From Lentimicrobiaceae bacterium (lineage in GTDB: Bacteria > Bacteroidota > Bacteroidia > Bacteroidales > SKPS01): a stretch of 12,739 nucleotides of DNA. Under the pieces are notes generated by a model. The model worked only from the letters and a program-made list of their open reading frames with translations. It did no database searches and was not told where the DNA came from. The position numbers and the translations under genes were made by a program. Shown one piece after another: positions 4,893 to 12,638 of this stretch; position 1 is the first letter of the stretch, and each line of letters opens with the position of its first letter. The stretch covers positions 1 to 12,739 of the forward strand of contig SKPS01000357.1 in assembly GCA_007119395.1 (NCBI GenBank), given 5' to 3'.

Positions 4893-6920
4893 ATGAAAGC
4901 AAAACTACGCGTGATGATTCTTGGTTTGCTGATGCTGCCCATGGCGGCGTTCAGTCAGATCATCACCCACCCCGATAGTGTGGTGGTGTACCCCGGAGAT
5001 ACCATTCTGGTAGATGTGCTTGCCAACGACTATGAGCTAGGCAACGATTCCATCTTTGTCTATCAGTCATCCGACTTCACGGTGGTAGGCAACAGATATG
5101 TAAAGGTTCATGTGAAAAACCCATGGCTGGGTAAGTCAGGAGGCAGGCTAGACACCGTTGTGTATACGGTGCACCAGGTGAACGGCCCTCATGTGGCACA
5201 AGGCTATCTGTACATAGACCTCGTCAATAAGTCGTTTGATGTGCTGGATATCAACAATATTAGTGCGAAGTTTTCTGCCACCGGCAACCATTTCTGGGAT
5301 CTGGCCAGCAATCCGAAATTCTTTGCGCCCAAGGATGCCAAGAAGGTGCCGATCTTTAACAGTTCGCTATGGATCGGGGGCAGGGAGAGTACTTCAGGTC
5401 AGTTGCATCTTTCGGCTGAGCGGTACCGGCAGTTGGGGGTAGATTACCACGCCGGTCCTGTTTCCACGCTATACGACTCTTTATACAACCAGAGGTGGAG
5501 CCGGGTATGGAAGCTCACCACGGATGACATCCTTCATCACATAGCCAACTACAGCTCACCCAGCTACACACCGATCCCTGATATCGCTGAGTGGCCTGCT
5601 CATGGTGATACCACGCTGGGTCAGCTCTGGAACATGGCTCCCTTCTACGACAGCAACAACAGTGGGGTCTATGAGCCCATGGCAGGTGACTATCCGTTGA
5701 TCAGGGGCAACATGGCACTCTTCTTTGTCTTCAATGATGCACGCAGTCCCAATACCGAATCGGGTGGCATACCCCTCGGCATTGAGGTGCACGGCATGGC
5801 TTACGCCTTTGACCAGCCCCACGATTCGATGCTGAACAACACCATTTTTATGCATTACGACATCATCAACAGGTCATCAAACCAATACGACAGCACCTGG
5901 ATCGGGGTATACAACGATTTTGATCTGGGTTGGGCTTATGATGATTTTGTCGGAACACATGTAAAACATGGTGCAGTGTATGTTTACAACGGCACACCTG
6001 TTGATGGCAGCGGTCAACCCTGGGCATACGGTGCCAATCCGCCCGTGTTTGCCATGCAGCTCCTCGGCGGCCCCTATATGGATCCCGACGGGCTCGACAA
6101 CCCGAATACCGATGGCTATGGAAATCCACTGTGTGATGTAAGCCTTAACGGCCTCAACTTCGGTGATGGCATCCCTGATAACGAGAGATTGGGGTTAACC
6201 CACTCAATCTATTACATTGGTGCCGGCGCAGCCCCGGTGTTTATGGCCGATCCTATTGTTGATATCGACTACTACAACTACCTGCGTGCGATCTGGAAAG
6301 ATGGTTCCAGAATGTTGTACGGTTATAATGGTCACATCGCCACTGGTGCCTACGGTCCTGAAACCAGCTTTATATTCCCGAATGAGTCTGACACATGCCA
6401 CCTCGGCACCGGTGGCATCCCCCCCAGCGGACCCACCTTTTGGTCTGAGGAGACAGCAGGCAATCAACCCGGTGACCGCAGAATAGTGGCCTCAAGCGGG
6501 CCCATCACATTTCACCCCGGCGACAGACAACCTCTGGACGTGGCGTGGGTTTTTGCCTATGACCTCGTGCACAACGAGCCGTTCGACACGTTGGTAGACT
6601 GGCTGGGGAAGCTGAGAGATCTCTTTGTGGGTGCACCATCCATGTTTGACCCATCAGTGTCGGTTGTCCGACATTCCAAACCGGCAAGAAGCAACCTGAT
6701 CCTCTTCCCCAACCCGGCAAGTGAGATCATCACTCTCACCGGACTGGTATCAAGAGAACCAGCACAATACCAGATCTTCAGCCTGACCGGACAACTGACA
6801 GCGGCCGGACAGGTTTCCAACAGCGAATCAATCAACGTGGCACACCTTACTCCCGGGCTCTACATCATCAGGGTGCAAACCGGCAGCGAAGTGATCAGCA
6901 GAAAATTCATCCGCAGATAG
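4893..6920 (+). CDS. Large secreted protein with T9SS type A C-terminal sorting domain
   Basis: The 675-residue product is predicted to cross the inner membrane by the Sec route and the outer membrane by the type IX system, then to be released or anchored at the surface. A signal peptide (1-21: basic MKAKLR, hydrophobic core, AFS before Gln22) comes first. Residues of about 23-110 form a beta-rich module containing VDVLANDYE, like the repeat domains of surface adhesins. The large central part has features I recognise from Bacteroidota T9SS cargo: WDLASNPKFFAPKDAKKVPI (about 135-154), NNSGVYEPMAGDYPLIRGN (255-273), a YNDFDLGWAYDDFVGTH segment (about 340-356) and an Asp/Gly-rich, probably calcium-binding loop (about 397-433). 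The last 75 residues (601-675), beginning NLILFPNPASE and ending KFIRR, form the sorting domain. No enzyme motif is evident and the function is unknown. The frame stays open upstream to 4746, but that part overlaps the hcp terminator and precedes the promoter. Confidence 0.9.
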   Translation: MKAKLRVMILGLLMLPMAAFSQIITHPDSVVVYPGDTILVDVLANDYELGNDSIFVYQSSDFTVVGNRYVKVHVKNPWLGKSGGRLDTVVYTVHQVNGPHVAQGYLYIDLVNKSFDVLDINNISAKFSATGNHFWDLASNPKFFAPKDAKKVPIFNSSLWIGGRESTSGQLHLSAERYRQLGVDYHAGPVSTLYDSLYNQRWSRVWKLTTDDILHHIANYSSPSYTPIPDIAEWPAHGDTTLGQLWNMAPFYDSNNSGVYEPMAGDYPLIRGNMALFFVFNDARSPNTESGGIPLGIEVHGMAYAFDQPHDSMLNNTIFMHYDIINRSSNQYDSTWIGVYNDFDLGWAYDDFVGTHVKHGAVYVYNGTPVDGSGQPWAYGANPPVFAMQLLGGPYMDPDGLDNPNTDGYGNPLCDVSLNGLNFGDGIPDNERLGLTHSIYYIGAGAAPVFMADPIVDIDYYNYLRAIWKDGSRMLYGYNGHIATGAYGPETSFIFPNESDTCHLGTGGIPPSGPTFWSEETAGNQPGDRRIVASSGPITFHPGDRQPLDVAWVFAYDLVHNEPFDTLVDWLGKLRDLFVGAPSMFDPSVSVVRHSKPARSNLILFPNPASEIITLTGLVSREPAQYQIFSLTGQLTAAGQVSNSESINVAHLTPGLYIIRVQTGSEVISRKFIRR

Positions 6921-7073
6921 CTTCACTTCCATAAAGCCACCGGCAAACCTATATCCTGCTGCACTCTAAAACTTGTCTCTCCTGCCTGACAGCCAACCGG
7001 TTAAACGGATTCGGGTCACCTGCTTTCATATATATCCCTGGGGCACCCCTCCACCCAACAAAAAGCATTTGCC

Positions 7074-7081
7074 TATCTTTG
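7074..7081 (+). promoter_or_regulatory. Possible -7 box for the sulfotransferase gene
   Basis: TATCTTTG matches TAnnTTTG, but I see no TTTG at the expected -33 distance. It would give a leader of about 85 bases. The 253 bases between the T9SS gene and the sulfotransferase (6921-7173) otherwise show only a weak inverted repeat, GGTGTTCAACACC (7097-7109), and no clear terminator. Confidence 0.35.
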
Positions 7082-7173
7082 TCGTTGTAGCCCTCCGGTG
7101 TTCAACACCACGATCCCTGCAGCAGATCCATAAGGGCACATGCTTCAGAAGTATCTATCAAACAGGTTTATAC

Positions 7174-7809
7174 ATGATCATTTCGCACAAAAAACGTTTT
7201 ATCTTTTTCGCGTGTGGTAAAACCGGAACCACCTCAATTGAGCAGATCCTTTCACCATACCACGACGACAAAAAGATCACAGAGAAGACCGGGCAACGCC
7301 TTGAAGAGCTCAGAAAACAGTATGGCAGACCTTTTAACCCCAAGCATGTACGACCCTCATTGATCAGAGAAATGGCGGGCGAAGCGATCTGGCACAGCTA
7401 CCTGAAGGTTGCCTTTGTAAGAAACCCGTGGGACTGGGTGGTCTCCAATTTCTACTTTAATTTTCAGTATATGGGGAGATACATCAGCCAATTTGACACC
7501 GACCATGTCAATGCAGTCTATTATTTTATGGCTCTCCATAACCAGACTGTGGAAACAGAGAGTTATTTTCAGCACCCTTTTGTATTTGACCGGGATGGGG
7601 AAAAGCTGGTTGACTTTGTTGGCAGGTTTGAGAACCTGCAGGACGACTTCAATGCAATGTGCAAAATGATCGATGTGGAACCTGCTATGCTGCCTGTGAC
7701 CAACAGTTCGCGTCACAGGCATTACAAAGAACTCTACACGCGGCAGGCAAAAGACCTGGTTGCCAGATACTACACCGATGACATTGCGCTGTTGGATTAC
7801 TCTTTCTGA
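7174..7809 (+). CDS. Sulfotransferase family 2 protein (PAPS-dependent)
   Basis: The 211-residue protein should transfer sulfate from PAPS to a sugar or other hydroxyl acceptor. Near the N-terminus FIFFACGKTGTTSIEQIL (9-26) is the loop that binds the 5'-phosphosulfate, with Lys16 and Thr17-Gly18-Thr19. FVRNPWDWVVSNFYF (81-95) supplies the 3'-phosphate-binding Arg83 and Ser91. FVGRFENLQDDF (148-159) and the C-terminal pattern NSSRHRHYKELYTRQAKDLV (177-196) through DIALLDYSF are characteristic of the family. The length fits small bacterial members. ATG 7174 gives an N-terminus that starts directly at the core beta strand; the frame continues upstream to a TTG at 6973, but that part looks non-coding. 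It converges with a glycosyltransferase gene 37 bases away, which suggests both act on surface glycans. The acceptor cannot be told from sequence. Confidence 0.88.
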   Translation: MIISHKKRFIFFACGKTGTTSIEQILSPYHDDKKITEKTGQRLEELRKQYGRPFNPKHVRPSLIREMAGEAIWHSYLKVAFVRNPWDWVVSNFYFNFQYMGRYISQFDTDHVNAVYYFMALHNQTVETESYFQHPFVFDRDGEKLVDFVGRFENLQDDFNAMCKMIDVEPAMLPVTNSSRHRHYKELYTRQAKDLVARYYTDDIALLDYSF

Positions 7810-7846
7810 ACAGACAGCTCCACCTTGAACGCACCATTCCGTCAGG

Positions 7847-8677
7847 TTACCAATGGATCAGTCCCTGAAACTCAGGCTCATGAATCAGCATCTTGATCAC
7901 TTTGCCGTTGAAGTGAAGCTGACACGGCCTCTCCCCGGTGGCACGGTGAACCAGCCTGTAATCCTCTATGCCAAACAGCTCGAAAATCCTGGCTTTGTCT
8001 TTGGCCTTTTGTTCTTCAACACACTGCTCTTTTAATGTGTGGAGCTGGTCGGGTGAAAAGTTGACCCTGGGTGTGGTAAGCTCCTGAAATATCGTTGAGA
8101 AATAATCCAGCGAAACCGATTCAGGGTGTCGTAGATAAATCCGTGACCAATAATATTGGTTGCTGAAAGGGTACTTTCGAGCGGGGTGGAACTCTTTACC
8201 GAACAACCACTTTTTCATTTGCCAATAGGGCTTCTTCCACGCGGCGTGCTGAACAGGTGGCTGTGGGTGTTTTGTAAGCAGCGCTTTGATAACACCGGCA
8301 TATCCGATAAAGCCACCCGAATTCAGATACCTGGAAATGGTAGGTGACTCAGGGAAACGATGTGCCAGCGACAGATCGGGCCAACAGTTCTTTTCTGCAG
8401 TAAAAACCAATGGTGTTTCAAATGTGTGGAATTTGCCAAGGATCTCCTCTTCTCCTGTTAAAAAAAGTGTGTCGTAGCCATCGGTAAACAGAATGATCTC
8501 ATCAGGATCAACCCCTTCAAGGTAGTTCAGCAACAGAACATCTTTGTTTCTGTGGGTGTGCCAGGGCTCCTCAAAAACGAGCGTTTCAAGGTCAAGGCCA
8601 TGATACCTGCATGATGGAACAAGCATGTTGTTGTACCACCAGTTCTCTTGATTGGAAATAGAGGTAATCACTTTCAT
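7847..8677 (-). CDS. PLOD-like (procollagen galactosyltransferase-type) glycosyltransferase
   Basis: The 276-residue protein resembles the glycosyltransferase domain of animal lysyl hydroxylases (PLOD1-3) and related bacterial and viral enzymes that transfer a hexose from a nucleotide sugar. Seen: an N-terminal beta strand MKVITSISN; acidic motif ILFTDGYDTLF (62-72; Asp66 and Asp69 likely metal ligands); VFTAEKNCWPD (91-101); YLNSGGFIGYAGVI (117-130), the acceptor-side loop; QYYWSRIYL (174-182); SLDYFSTIFQEL (189-200); and CQLHFNG (252-258) with His255. In relatives I would expect Asp-Asp-Gln at the QYY motif, whereas here it is Ser-Asn-Gln. No signal peptide is seen, so it is probably cytosolic. 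A start at 8779 would place the -7 box inside the gene; ATG 8677 agrees with the family and the promoter. The acceptor is unknown. Confidence 0.82.
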   Translation of the reverse strand: MKVITSISNQENWWYNNMLVPSCRYHGLDLETLVFEEPWHTHRNKDVLLLNYLEGVDPDEIILFTDGYDTLFLTGEEEILGKFHTFETPLVFTAEKNCWPDLSLAHRFPESPTISRYLNSGGFIGYAGVIKALLTKHPQPPVQHAAWKKPYWQMKKWLFGKEFHPARKYPFSNQYYWSRIYLRHPESVSLDYFSTIFQELTTPRVNFSPDQLHTLKEQCVEEQKAKDKARIFELFGIEDYRLVHRATGERPCQLHFNGKVIKMLIHEPEFQGLIHW

Positions 8678-8707
8678 AAGGAGACCAGGGGCATTTCTAT
8701 TGTGCTT

Positions 8708-8715
8708 CAAAAGTA
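8708..8715 (-). promoter_or_regulatory. Possible -7 box of the glycosyltransferase gene
   Basis: On the minus strand TACTTTTG matches TAnnTTTG and lies 30 bases before the ATG at 8677. No good -33 element is visible. It supports the shorter start for the glycosyltransferase. Confidence 0.4.
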
Positions 8716-8792
8716 GGCATTTTGAGCAATGTACACATCCGGTTTTTGTTTCCTGAGGATACGATCCGGTATGTCTCATTGTGCAAAAGTGT

Positions 8793-8800
8793 TATCTTTG
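8793..8800 (+). promoter_or_regulatory. Possible -7 box of the hsdM remnant
   Basis: TATCTTTG matches TAnnTTTG and lies 32 bases before the ATG at 8833, so the promoter of the former restriction-modification operon may still be present. No TTTG lies at the usual distance upstream. Confidence 0.4.
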
Positions 8801-8832
8801 GTGAAGAAAATAGAACAACATTTGCTGAAAAG

Positions 8833-9057
8833 ATGGGAGATAACCAGGTGCTGGAAAAGACGTTATGGCAGGCAGCCGACAAGCTTCGCAACAACATGGA
8901 TGCAGCGGAGTATAAGCATATTGTGTTGGGGTTGATTGGCAGATTCGTTTCGAATAGCCAGAATGGTATTTGGATTGCTTCCATTTCGAGGGTTGCACAG
9001 TCAGATTGGGTATCCACCGACGCGGGTTTTCACCATCTAGAACAACATCTGGCTTAA
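8833..9057 (+). pseudogene. Remnant of type I restriction-modification methyltransferase (HsdM), 5' end only
   Basis: The first 35 codons encode MGDNQVLEKTLWQAADKL, then RNNMDAAEYKHIVLGLI, a very clear match to the N-terminal HsdM helical domain. Complete proteins continue FLKYISDAFEE and run for roughly 500 residues. Here the match stops at codon 35 (base 8937), and an unrelated 39-residue tail follows (GRFVSNSQNGIW to HLEQHLA) before the stop at 9055-9057. No methyltransferase NPPF or NPPY motif, hsdS or hsdR is present, so the system is not functional. The tail keeps an open frame, but I recognise nothing in it. The junction near 8937 is probably a deletion endpoint. The remnant may still be transcribed. 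Confidence 0.8.
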
Positions 9058-9123
9058 AATAAACAGTTATAATCCAGGACTTTGTATTTAAGAGAGTCTT
9101 GTTAATAAAACACACATATATAC

Positions 9124-10263
9124 ATGCAAAACTTCACGATATACAATCCGGTTAAGGTACATTTTGGTTCGGGGGTGATTTCTGATCTTGGAAAGGTCTT
9201 GAAGGAATACGGGCGGCGCATTTTGCTGGTTTACGGAGGTGGTTCTATACACCGCAACGGGGTGTATGGCAAGGTGATGGAGCAGTTGTCGGGGTTGGGG
9301 TGTTCGGTATGGGAGTACCGGGGTATCAAACCGAACCCGGTGGTAGAGGATGTTGACGCGGCGGCTGAGCTGGGCAGGCAGCACGAGGTTGACCTGGTGT
9401 TGGCGGTGGGTGGCGGCAGTGTGATTGACTCGGCGAAGGTGATTGCCCTGGCGATCCCTTACGGTGGACCGGCGTGGGATCTGATGTCACGGAAGGTGAA
9501 GCCCCGTTCGGCGGTACCGGTAATAGCGGTACTCACCCTGGCAGCCACCGGCACCGAGATGAACCCGCTGGCGGTGGTTCAGAACAACGAGCTGGGAACC
9601 AAAGGCTCCATCATGTCGCCACATATCTATCCCGCACATTCGTTTCTCGATCCCGGTTTCACCACTTCAGTACCTGCCAACTATACCGCCTATGGTGTGG
9701 CCGATCTGATGGCCCATGTGCTGGAGGCGTGGTTTGGCAAAGGGGAGAGTCCCCTGCCCGACAGGTTTGTGCTAAGCATCCTCCAGGAGGCGATGGAGGT
9801 GGGGCCACTGCTGCTCAAAGACCTTGAAAACTACGACCTTCGCGCCCGCGTCATGTATGCCTCCACCATGGCGCTCAACGGCACCTGCATCCATGGACGT
9901 GCCCACGGCGACTGGGGTGTACACGCCATCGGTCACGTGCTCTCGCTGCTCTACGATGTGCCCCACGGCGCCTCCCTTACCATCGTATATCCCGCCTGGC
10001 TTAAACTGATGAAGGAGCAAATCCCCGAAAGAATCCGTGAACTGATGTTCGGCCTGTTCCGCAACGAACATATCGATGACGGTATCTATCGACTTGAACA
10101 CTTCTTCAAAAGAATGGGATGCCCGGTTACATTGAAAGAGGTGAATATCGGAACAGATAAACACCAGGAGATCCTGCAGTCCATGATGCACAACAAAGTG
10201 TCGGGGTTGACATACCCGCTGACAGAAACCGACTACCAGGAGCTGCTGAAACTGATGACATAG
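9124..10263 (+). CDS. Iron-type alcohol dehydrogenase, NADP-dependent YqhD/butanol dehydrogenase group
   Basis: The 379-residue cytosolic oxidoreductase would reduce aldehydes to alcohols, or the reverse, with NAD(P)H. The metal ligands occupy the YqhD positions exactly: Asp194 and His198 (YGVADLMAHVLEAWF), His267 (WGVHAIGHVL) and His281 (YDVPHGASL). Nucleotide-binding glycine motifs are YGGGSIHRNGVY (37-48) and VGGGSVIDSAK (95-105). The first, GGGS followed by polar residues, suggests NADP(H) as in YqhD. Length and motif order are normal for the family. It lies 66 bases after the hsdM remnant with no shared function; a -7 box is not evident in front of it. Coding-strand base use changes from G-rich in the first third to C-rich in the second half. 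Physiological roles such as detoxifying aldehydes or fermentative alcohol formation are possible but not shown. Confidence 0.93.
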   Translation: MQNFTIYNPVKVHFGSGVISDLGKVLKEYGRRILLVYGGGSIHRNGVYGKVMEQLSGLGCSVWEYRGIKPNPVVEDVDAAAELGRQHEVDLVLAVGGGSVIDSAKVIALAIPYGGPAWDLMSRKVKPRSAVPVIAVLTLAATGTEMNPLAVVQNNELGTKGSIMSPHIYPAHSFLDPGFTTSVPANYTAYGVADLMAHVLEAWFGKGESPLPDRFVLSILQEAMEVGPLLLKDLENYDLRARVMYASTMALNGTCIHGRAHGDWGVHAIGHVLSLLYDVPHGASLTIVYPAWLKLMKEQIPERIRELMFGLFRNEHIDDGIYRLEHFFKRMGCPVTLKEVNIGTDKHQEILQSMMHNKVSGLTYPLTETDYQELLKLMT

Positions 10264-10331
10264 ACCATCAACAGTACTGTGTCAAATTAACACTTTGTCC
10301 TGTGCCGTTCACCAGGTTACCATTGATCAGT

Positions 10332-12548
10332 TTACGAAATTTCCTTCTGGTTCTTTGAGTGGATAAACAGGGTTGTGCCCAGCTCGTCATATCCCTTGAA
10401 AAACTCCTCCTTCTGCCTGTGAAGGAGCTCCTTTCGGATGCCAATAAGGGTCAGACCGGCGTCTTTCGACTTCTGGTTGATCAGCGACCTGGAGGATACA
10501 TCGGGCGACTGCATGATGATCTCGATGTTTTTCCGGGTGATAGGCAGACGACCGGTTTGCAACAGTTCGGTCATGTTCGCTTCCGTACGCTCCAGGTTCT
10601 CAGGCTTGCAGATGACAAAGATCCTGAGCCGCTTCTTTTTCCAGTCGGGGTGACCAGCAATGATGTAACTCAGCAAAATCATCAGGTTGGCATTCTCAGC
10701 ATCCAGGGTGTTGATCCATACATGAATGCCGTTTTTGGTGTTGATGGGTTTGCTGCTGCTGGCCAAAATGCAGATATCAAAATCGCCGGAGTTGACCAAT
10801 GCAAAGTTGTCAATGATCTCGGGCAGATTGTATGGGTTGTCTTTGTCGTACTCAAAGATAACCATGTTGTTCTCCATCCCTGCAATGCCGGGGATCTGGA
10901 TAGCCTGTGCGATCGCAGAGGTGTATGATGGCGAGATCAATGTGTCGACATAGACATGGTTTTTCGTGGCTCGGAACTTCTTCACCAACAGGGCGAGCTC
11001 CTCCTGTGCTTGTTGATAGGTGCTTTTCGAGAAGTACCCTTTGATGCGGTGCAAATAGGTGCCAAAGCCATACCTGTGTGAAATCCAATTCAGCAACTTA
11101 AAGGCCGTGTCACGTTCGAATGAATCTTTGGAGATGCAAATCGCACTGGGTCTCCACTCCTTATCGAAACGTTTCAGTTTTTTATGTTGAAGGAGGATTT
11201 GCAGGTTTCTGTTAAGCTGGAACAGTGCATTGGTGAAGAGGGAGGCCAGCCCTGAGCGATCGCGATGATAATGACTGATGTAGAGATACATAAGTGTCAT
11301 GAGCACCAATGCTATGAGTGCGTACGGAGTATTGATTTTGAACATGATCCAAATAGCGGCGAGGAACCCTGTGAGTGATATATACCATTTGGACCTGAAC
11401 GAGGGTCTGTATGAGGGTGAAGCGCCAAAATGGTTCAGGAAAGAGATGAGGCACAGTGAGCCATAGGTAACCATAAAGAACATTGATATAATGGTGGCTA
11501 CGGCGTTCACATCACCCATTGCAACGAAGACCATCGCAATGGCGACAGTTACGAGGGAGGCATTCCGGGGTTCGTTCTCTTTAATGGTTCCTTTTGCCAA
11601 CCAATTATTCAGGCGTTTCGAAGGGAAGGCATCATCCATTGCGAGGGCTTGCAAGGTTCTGGGGGCGACCATCACTGACCCCAGTGCTGAGGAGATGGTG
11701 GAGGCTGCCAATCCCAATGGTATCACGAAGGCTCCTCCCACGGCAATTTTGGCCATGATCAACTGGTGCTCAAGCAGGTCATCGACCGGGGCAGAGAGTG
11801 CGAGTTTGTACACAATAAACACATACACAATCAGCCCACCAAAGGTGGCCAACAGGGTGCCAACCGGAATGGCTCTACCGGGCCTTTTCAGGTCACCCGA
11901 CAATCCCACTCCGGCTGTCATCCCTGTAAAGGCAGGAAAGATAATGGCAAACACCACAAAGAAGTCACTCATATTGCGCAACTCAGCATTGGCAAGACTA
12001 AACCCGGACGACTCGGCATGGGGAGTGCTCCCTAAAAAGAACATAACCAACGAGACAAAAAGGACGGCACATACAAAGTAGAGCGCTTTGACGCCAAGGT
12101 TTGCACCTTTCTGTATGATCAGCACCGCCAGCAGTGTCATGGCAGGAATGCTGATCACCTGACGGGGCAGTTGTATGCCTAGCTGTTGATGTGTGAAGTT
12201 AAAAAAGAACTCAAAAGCTTCTGTAAACGCGATTACATAAAAGGCGACACTGATGGCCTGAGAGAAAAACAGGGCAATGCCGATGGTGGCACCAATGTTA
12301 AGCCCAAAGGAGCGGCTCATGATGAAGTATTCACCACCCCCTTCCACACGTTTGTTGGTTGCGATCTCTGAAATGGCCATGGCAGTGGGCACCGTGACGA
12401 GATGCCCCAGTAGAATGATCAGTATCACACCCCAAAACCCGACAGTTCCAACAGCAAAACCAAAACGCAGGAAGAGGATCGCCCCAAGGATGGTTGCAAT
12501 TGCAGTGAAAAAAACCGGTGCGGTGCCTAAACGTCGAACCTGCTCCAT
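10332..12548 (-). CDS. SLC12-like cation-chloride cotransporter homologue (APC superfamily)
   Basis: The 738-residue inner-membrane protein has an N-terminal transport core (about residues 8-425) with around 12 hydrophobic segments and a C-terminal cytosolic domain of about 310 residues. The first segment, GTAPVFFTAIATILGAILFL, carries the broken-helix signature of the APC fold. FPAFTGMTAGVGLSGDLKRP (about 204-223) matches the strongly conserved SLC12 segment. The C-terminal domain also fits SLC12: AIQIPGIAGMENNMVIFEY (about 549-567) and GIHVWINTLDAENANLMILL (about 607-626) correspond to conserved blocks of NKCC/KCC cytosolic tails. Automated annotation often calls such proteins amino acid permeases, but the tail argues for ion (K+/Cl- or Na+/K+/Cl-) cotransport; the substrate is unproven. 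The ATG at 12548 puts seven residues before GTAPVFF; a GTG at 12611 in the same frame would add 21 residues and overlaps the putative -7 box. It converges with the alcohol dehydrogenase gene. Confidence 0.85.
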   Translation of the reverse strand: MEQVRRLGTAPVFFTAIATILGAILFLRFGFAVGTVGFWGVILIILLGHLVTVPTAMAISEIATNKRVEGGGEYFIMSRSFGLNIGATIGIALFFSQAISVAFYVIAFTEAFEFFFNFTHQQLGIQLPRQVISIPAMTLLAVLIIQKGANLGVKALYFVCAVLFVSLVMFFLGSTPHAESSGFSLANAELRNMSDFFVVFAIIFPAFTGMTAGVGLSGDLKRPGRAIPVGTLLATFGGLIVYVFIVYKLALSAPVDDLLEHQLIMAKIAVGGAFVIPLGLAASTISSALGSVMVAPRTLQALAMDDAFPSKRLNNWLAKGTIKENEPRNASLVTVAIAMVFVAMGDVNAVATIISMFFMVTYGSLCLISFLNHFGASPSYRPSFRSKWYISLTGFLAAIWIMFKINTPYALIALVLMTLMYLYISHYHRDRSGLASLFTNALFQLNRNLQILLQHKKLKRFDKEWRPSAICISKDSFERDTAFKLLNWISHRYGFGTYLHRIKGYFSKSTYQQAQEELALLVKKFRATKNHVYVDTLISPSYTSAIAQAIQIPGIAGMENNMVIFEYDKDNPYNLPEIIDNFALVNSGDFDICILASSSKPINTKNGIHVWINTLDAENANLMILLSYIIAGHPDWKKKRLRIFVICKPENLERTEANMTELLQTGRLPITRKNIEIIMQSPDVSSRSLINQKSKDAGLTLIGIRKELLHRQKEEFFKGYDELGTTLFIHSKNQKEIS

Positions 12549-12609
12549 TGCACTTATTGTCTGTTTATCAATAGAATCTATTGTCTTTGCCAATGCTGAA
12601 AAACCCAGC

Positions 12610-12638
12610 ACAATATACAGAGTTTTTCAAAAGTGCAA
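12610..12638 (-). promoter_or_regulatory. Weak promoter candidate for the SLC12-like gene
   Basis: On the minus strand TTG (12638-12636), 18 bases, then TATATTGT (12617-12610). The -7 box departs from TAnnTTTG in its last two bases. The predicted leader would be about 55 bases, A-rich and without a Shine-Dalgarno sequence. Confidence 0.25.

Noticed and set aside
6973..7173. 67-codon upstream extension of the sulfotransferase frame
   Set aside because: It begins with TTG, has no family similarity and contains the candidate -7 box; the PAPS-binding core begins right after the ATG at 7174.
8678..8779. 34-codon upstream extension of the glycosyltransferase
   Set aside because: The candidate -7 box lies inside it and the family starts with the beta strand at MKVITSISN.
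8833..9057. Functional restriction-modification or toxin-antitoxin gene
   Set aside because: Only the HsdM N-terminal helix region is present; catalytic motifs and partner genes are missing.
10264..10331. Terminator between the convergent dehydrogenase and transporter genes
   Set aside because: Only a 10-base palindrome ACAGTACTGT and no stem with a T-tract could be found.
12549..12611. GTG start adding 21 residues to the SLC12-like protein
   Set aside because: The GTG overlaps the only promoter-like element, and the ATG at 12548 directly precedes the first conserved segment.
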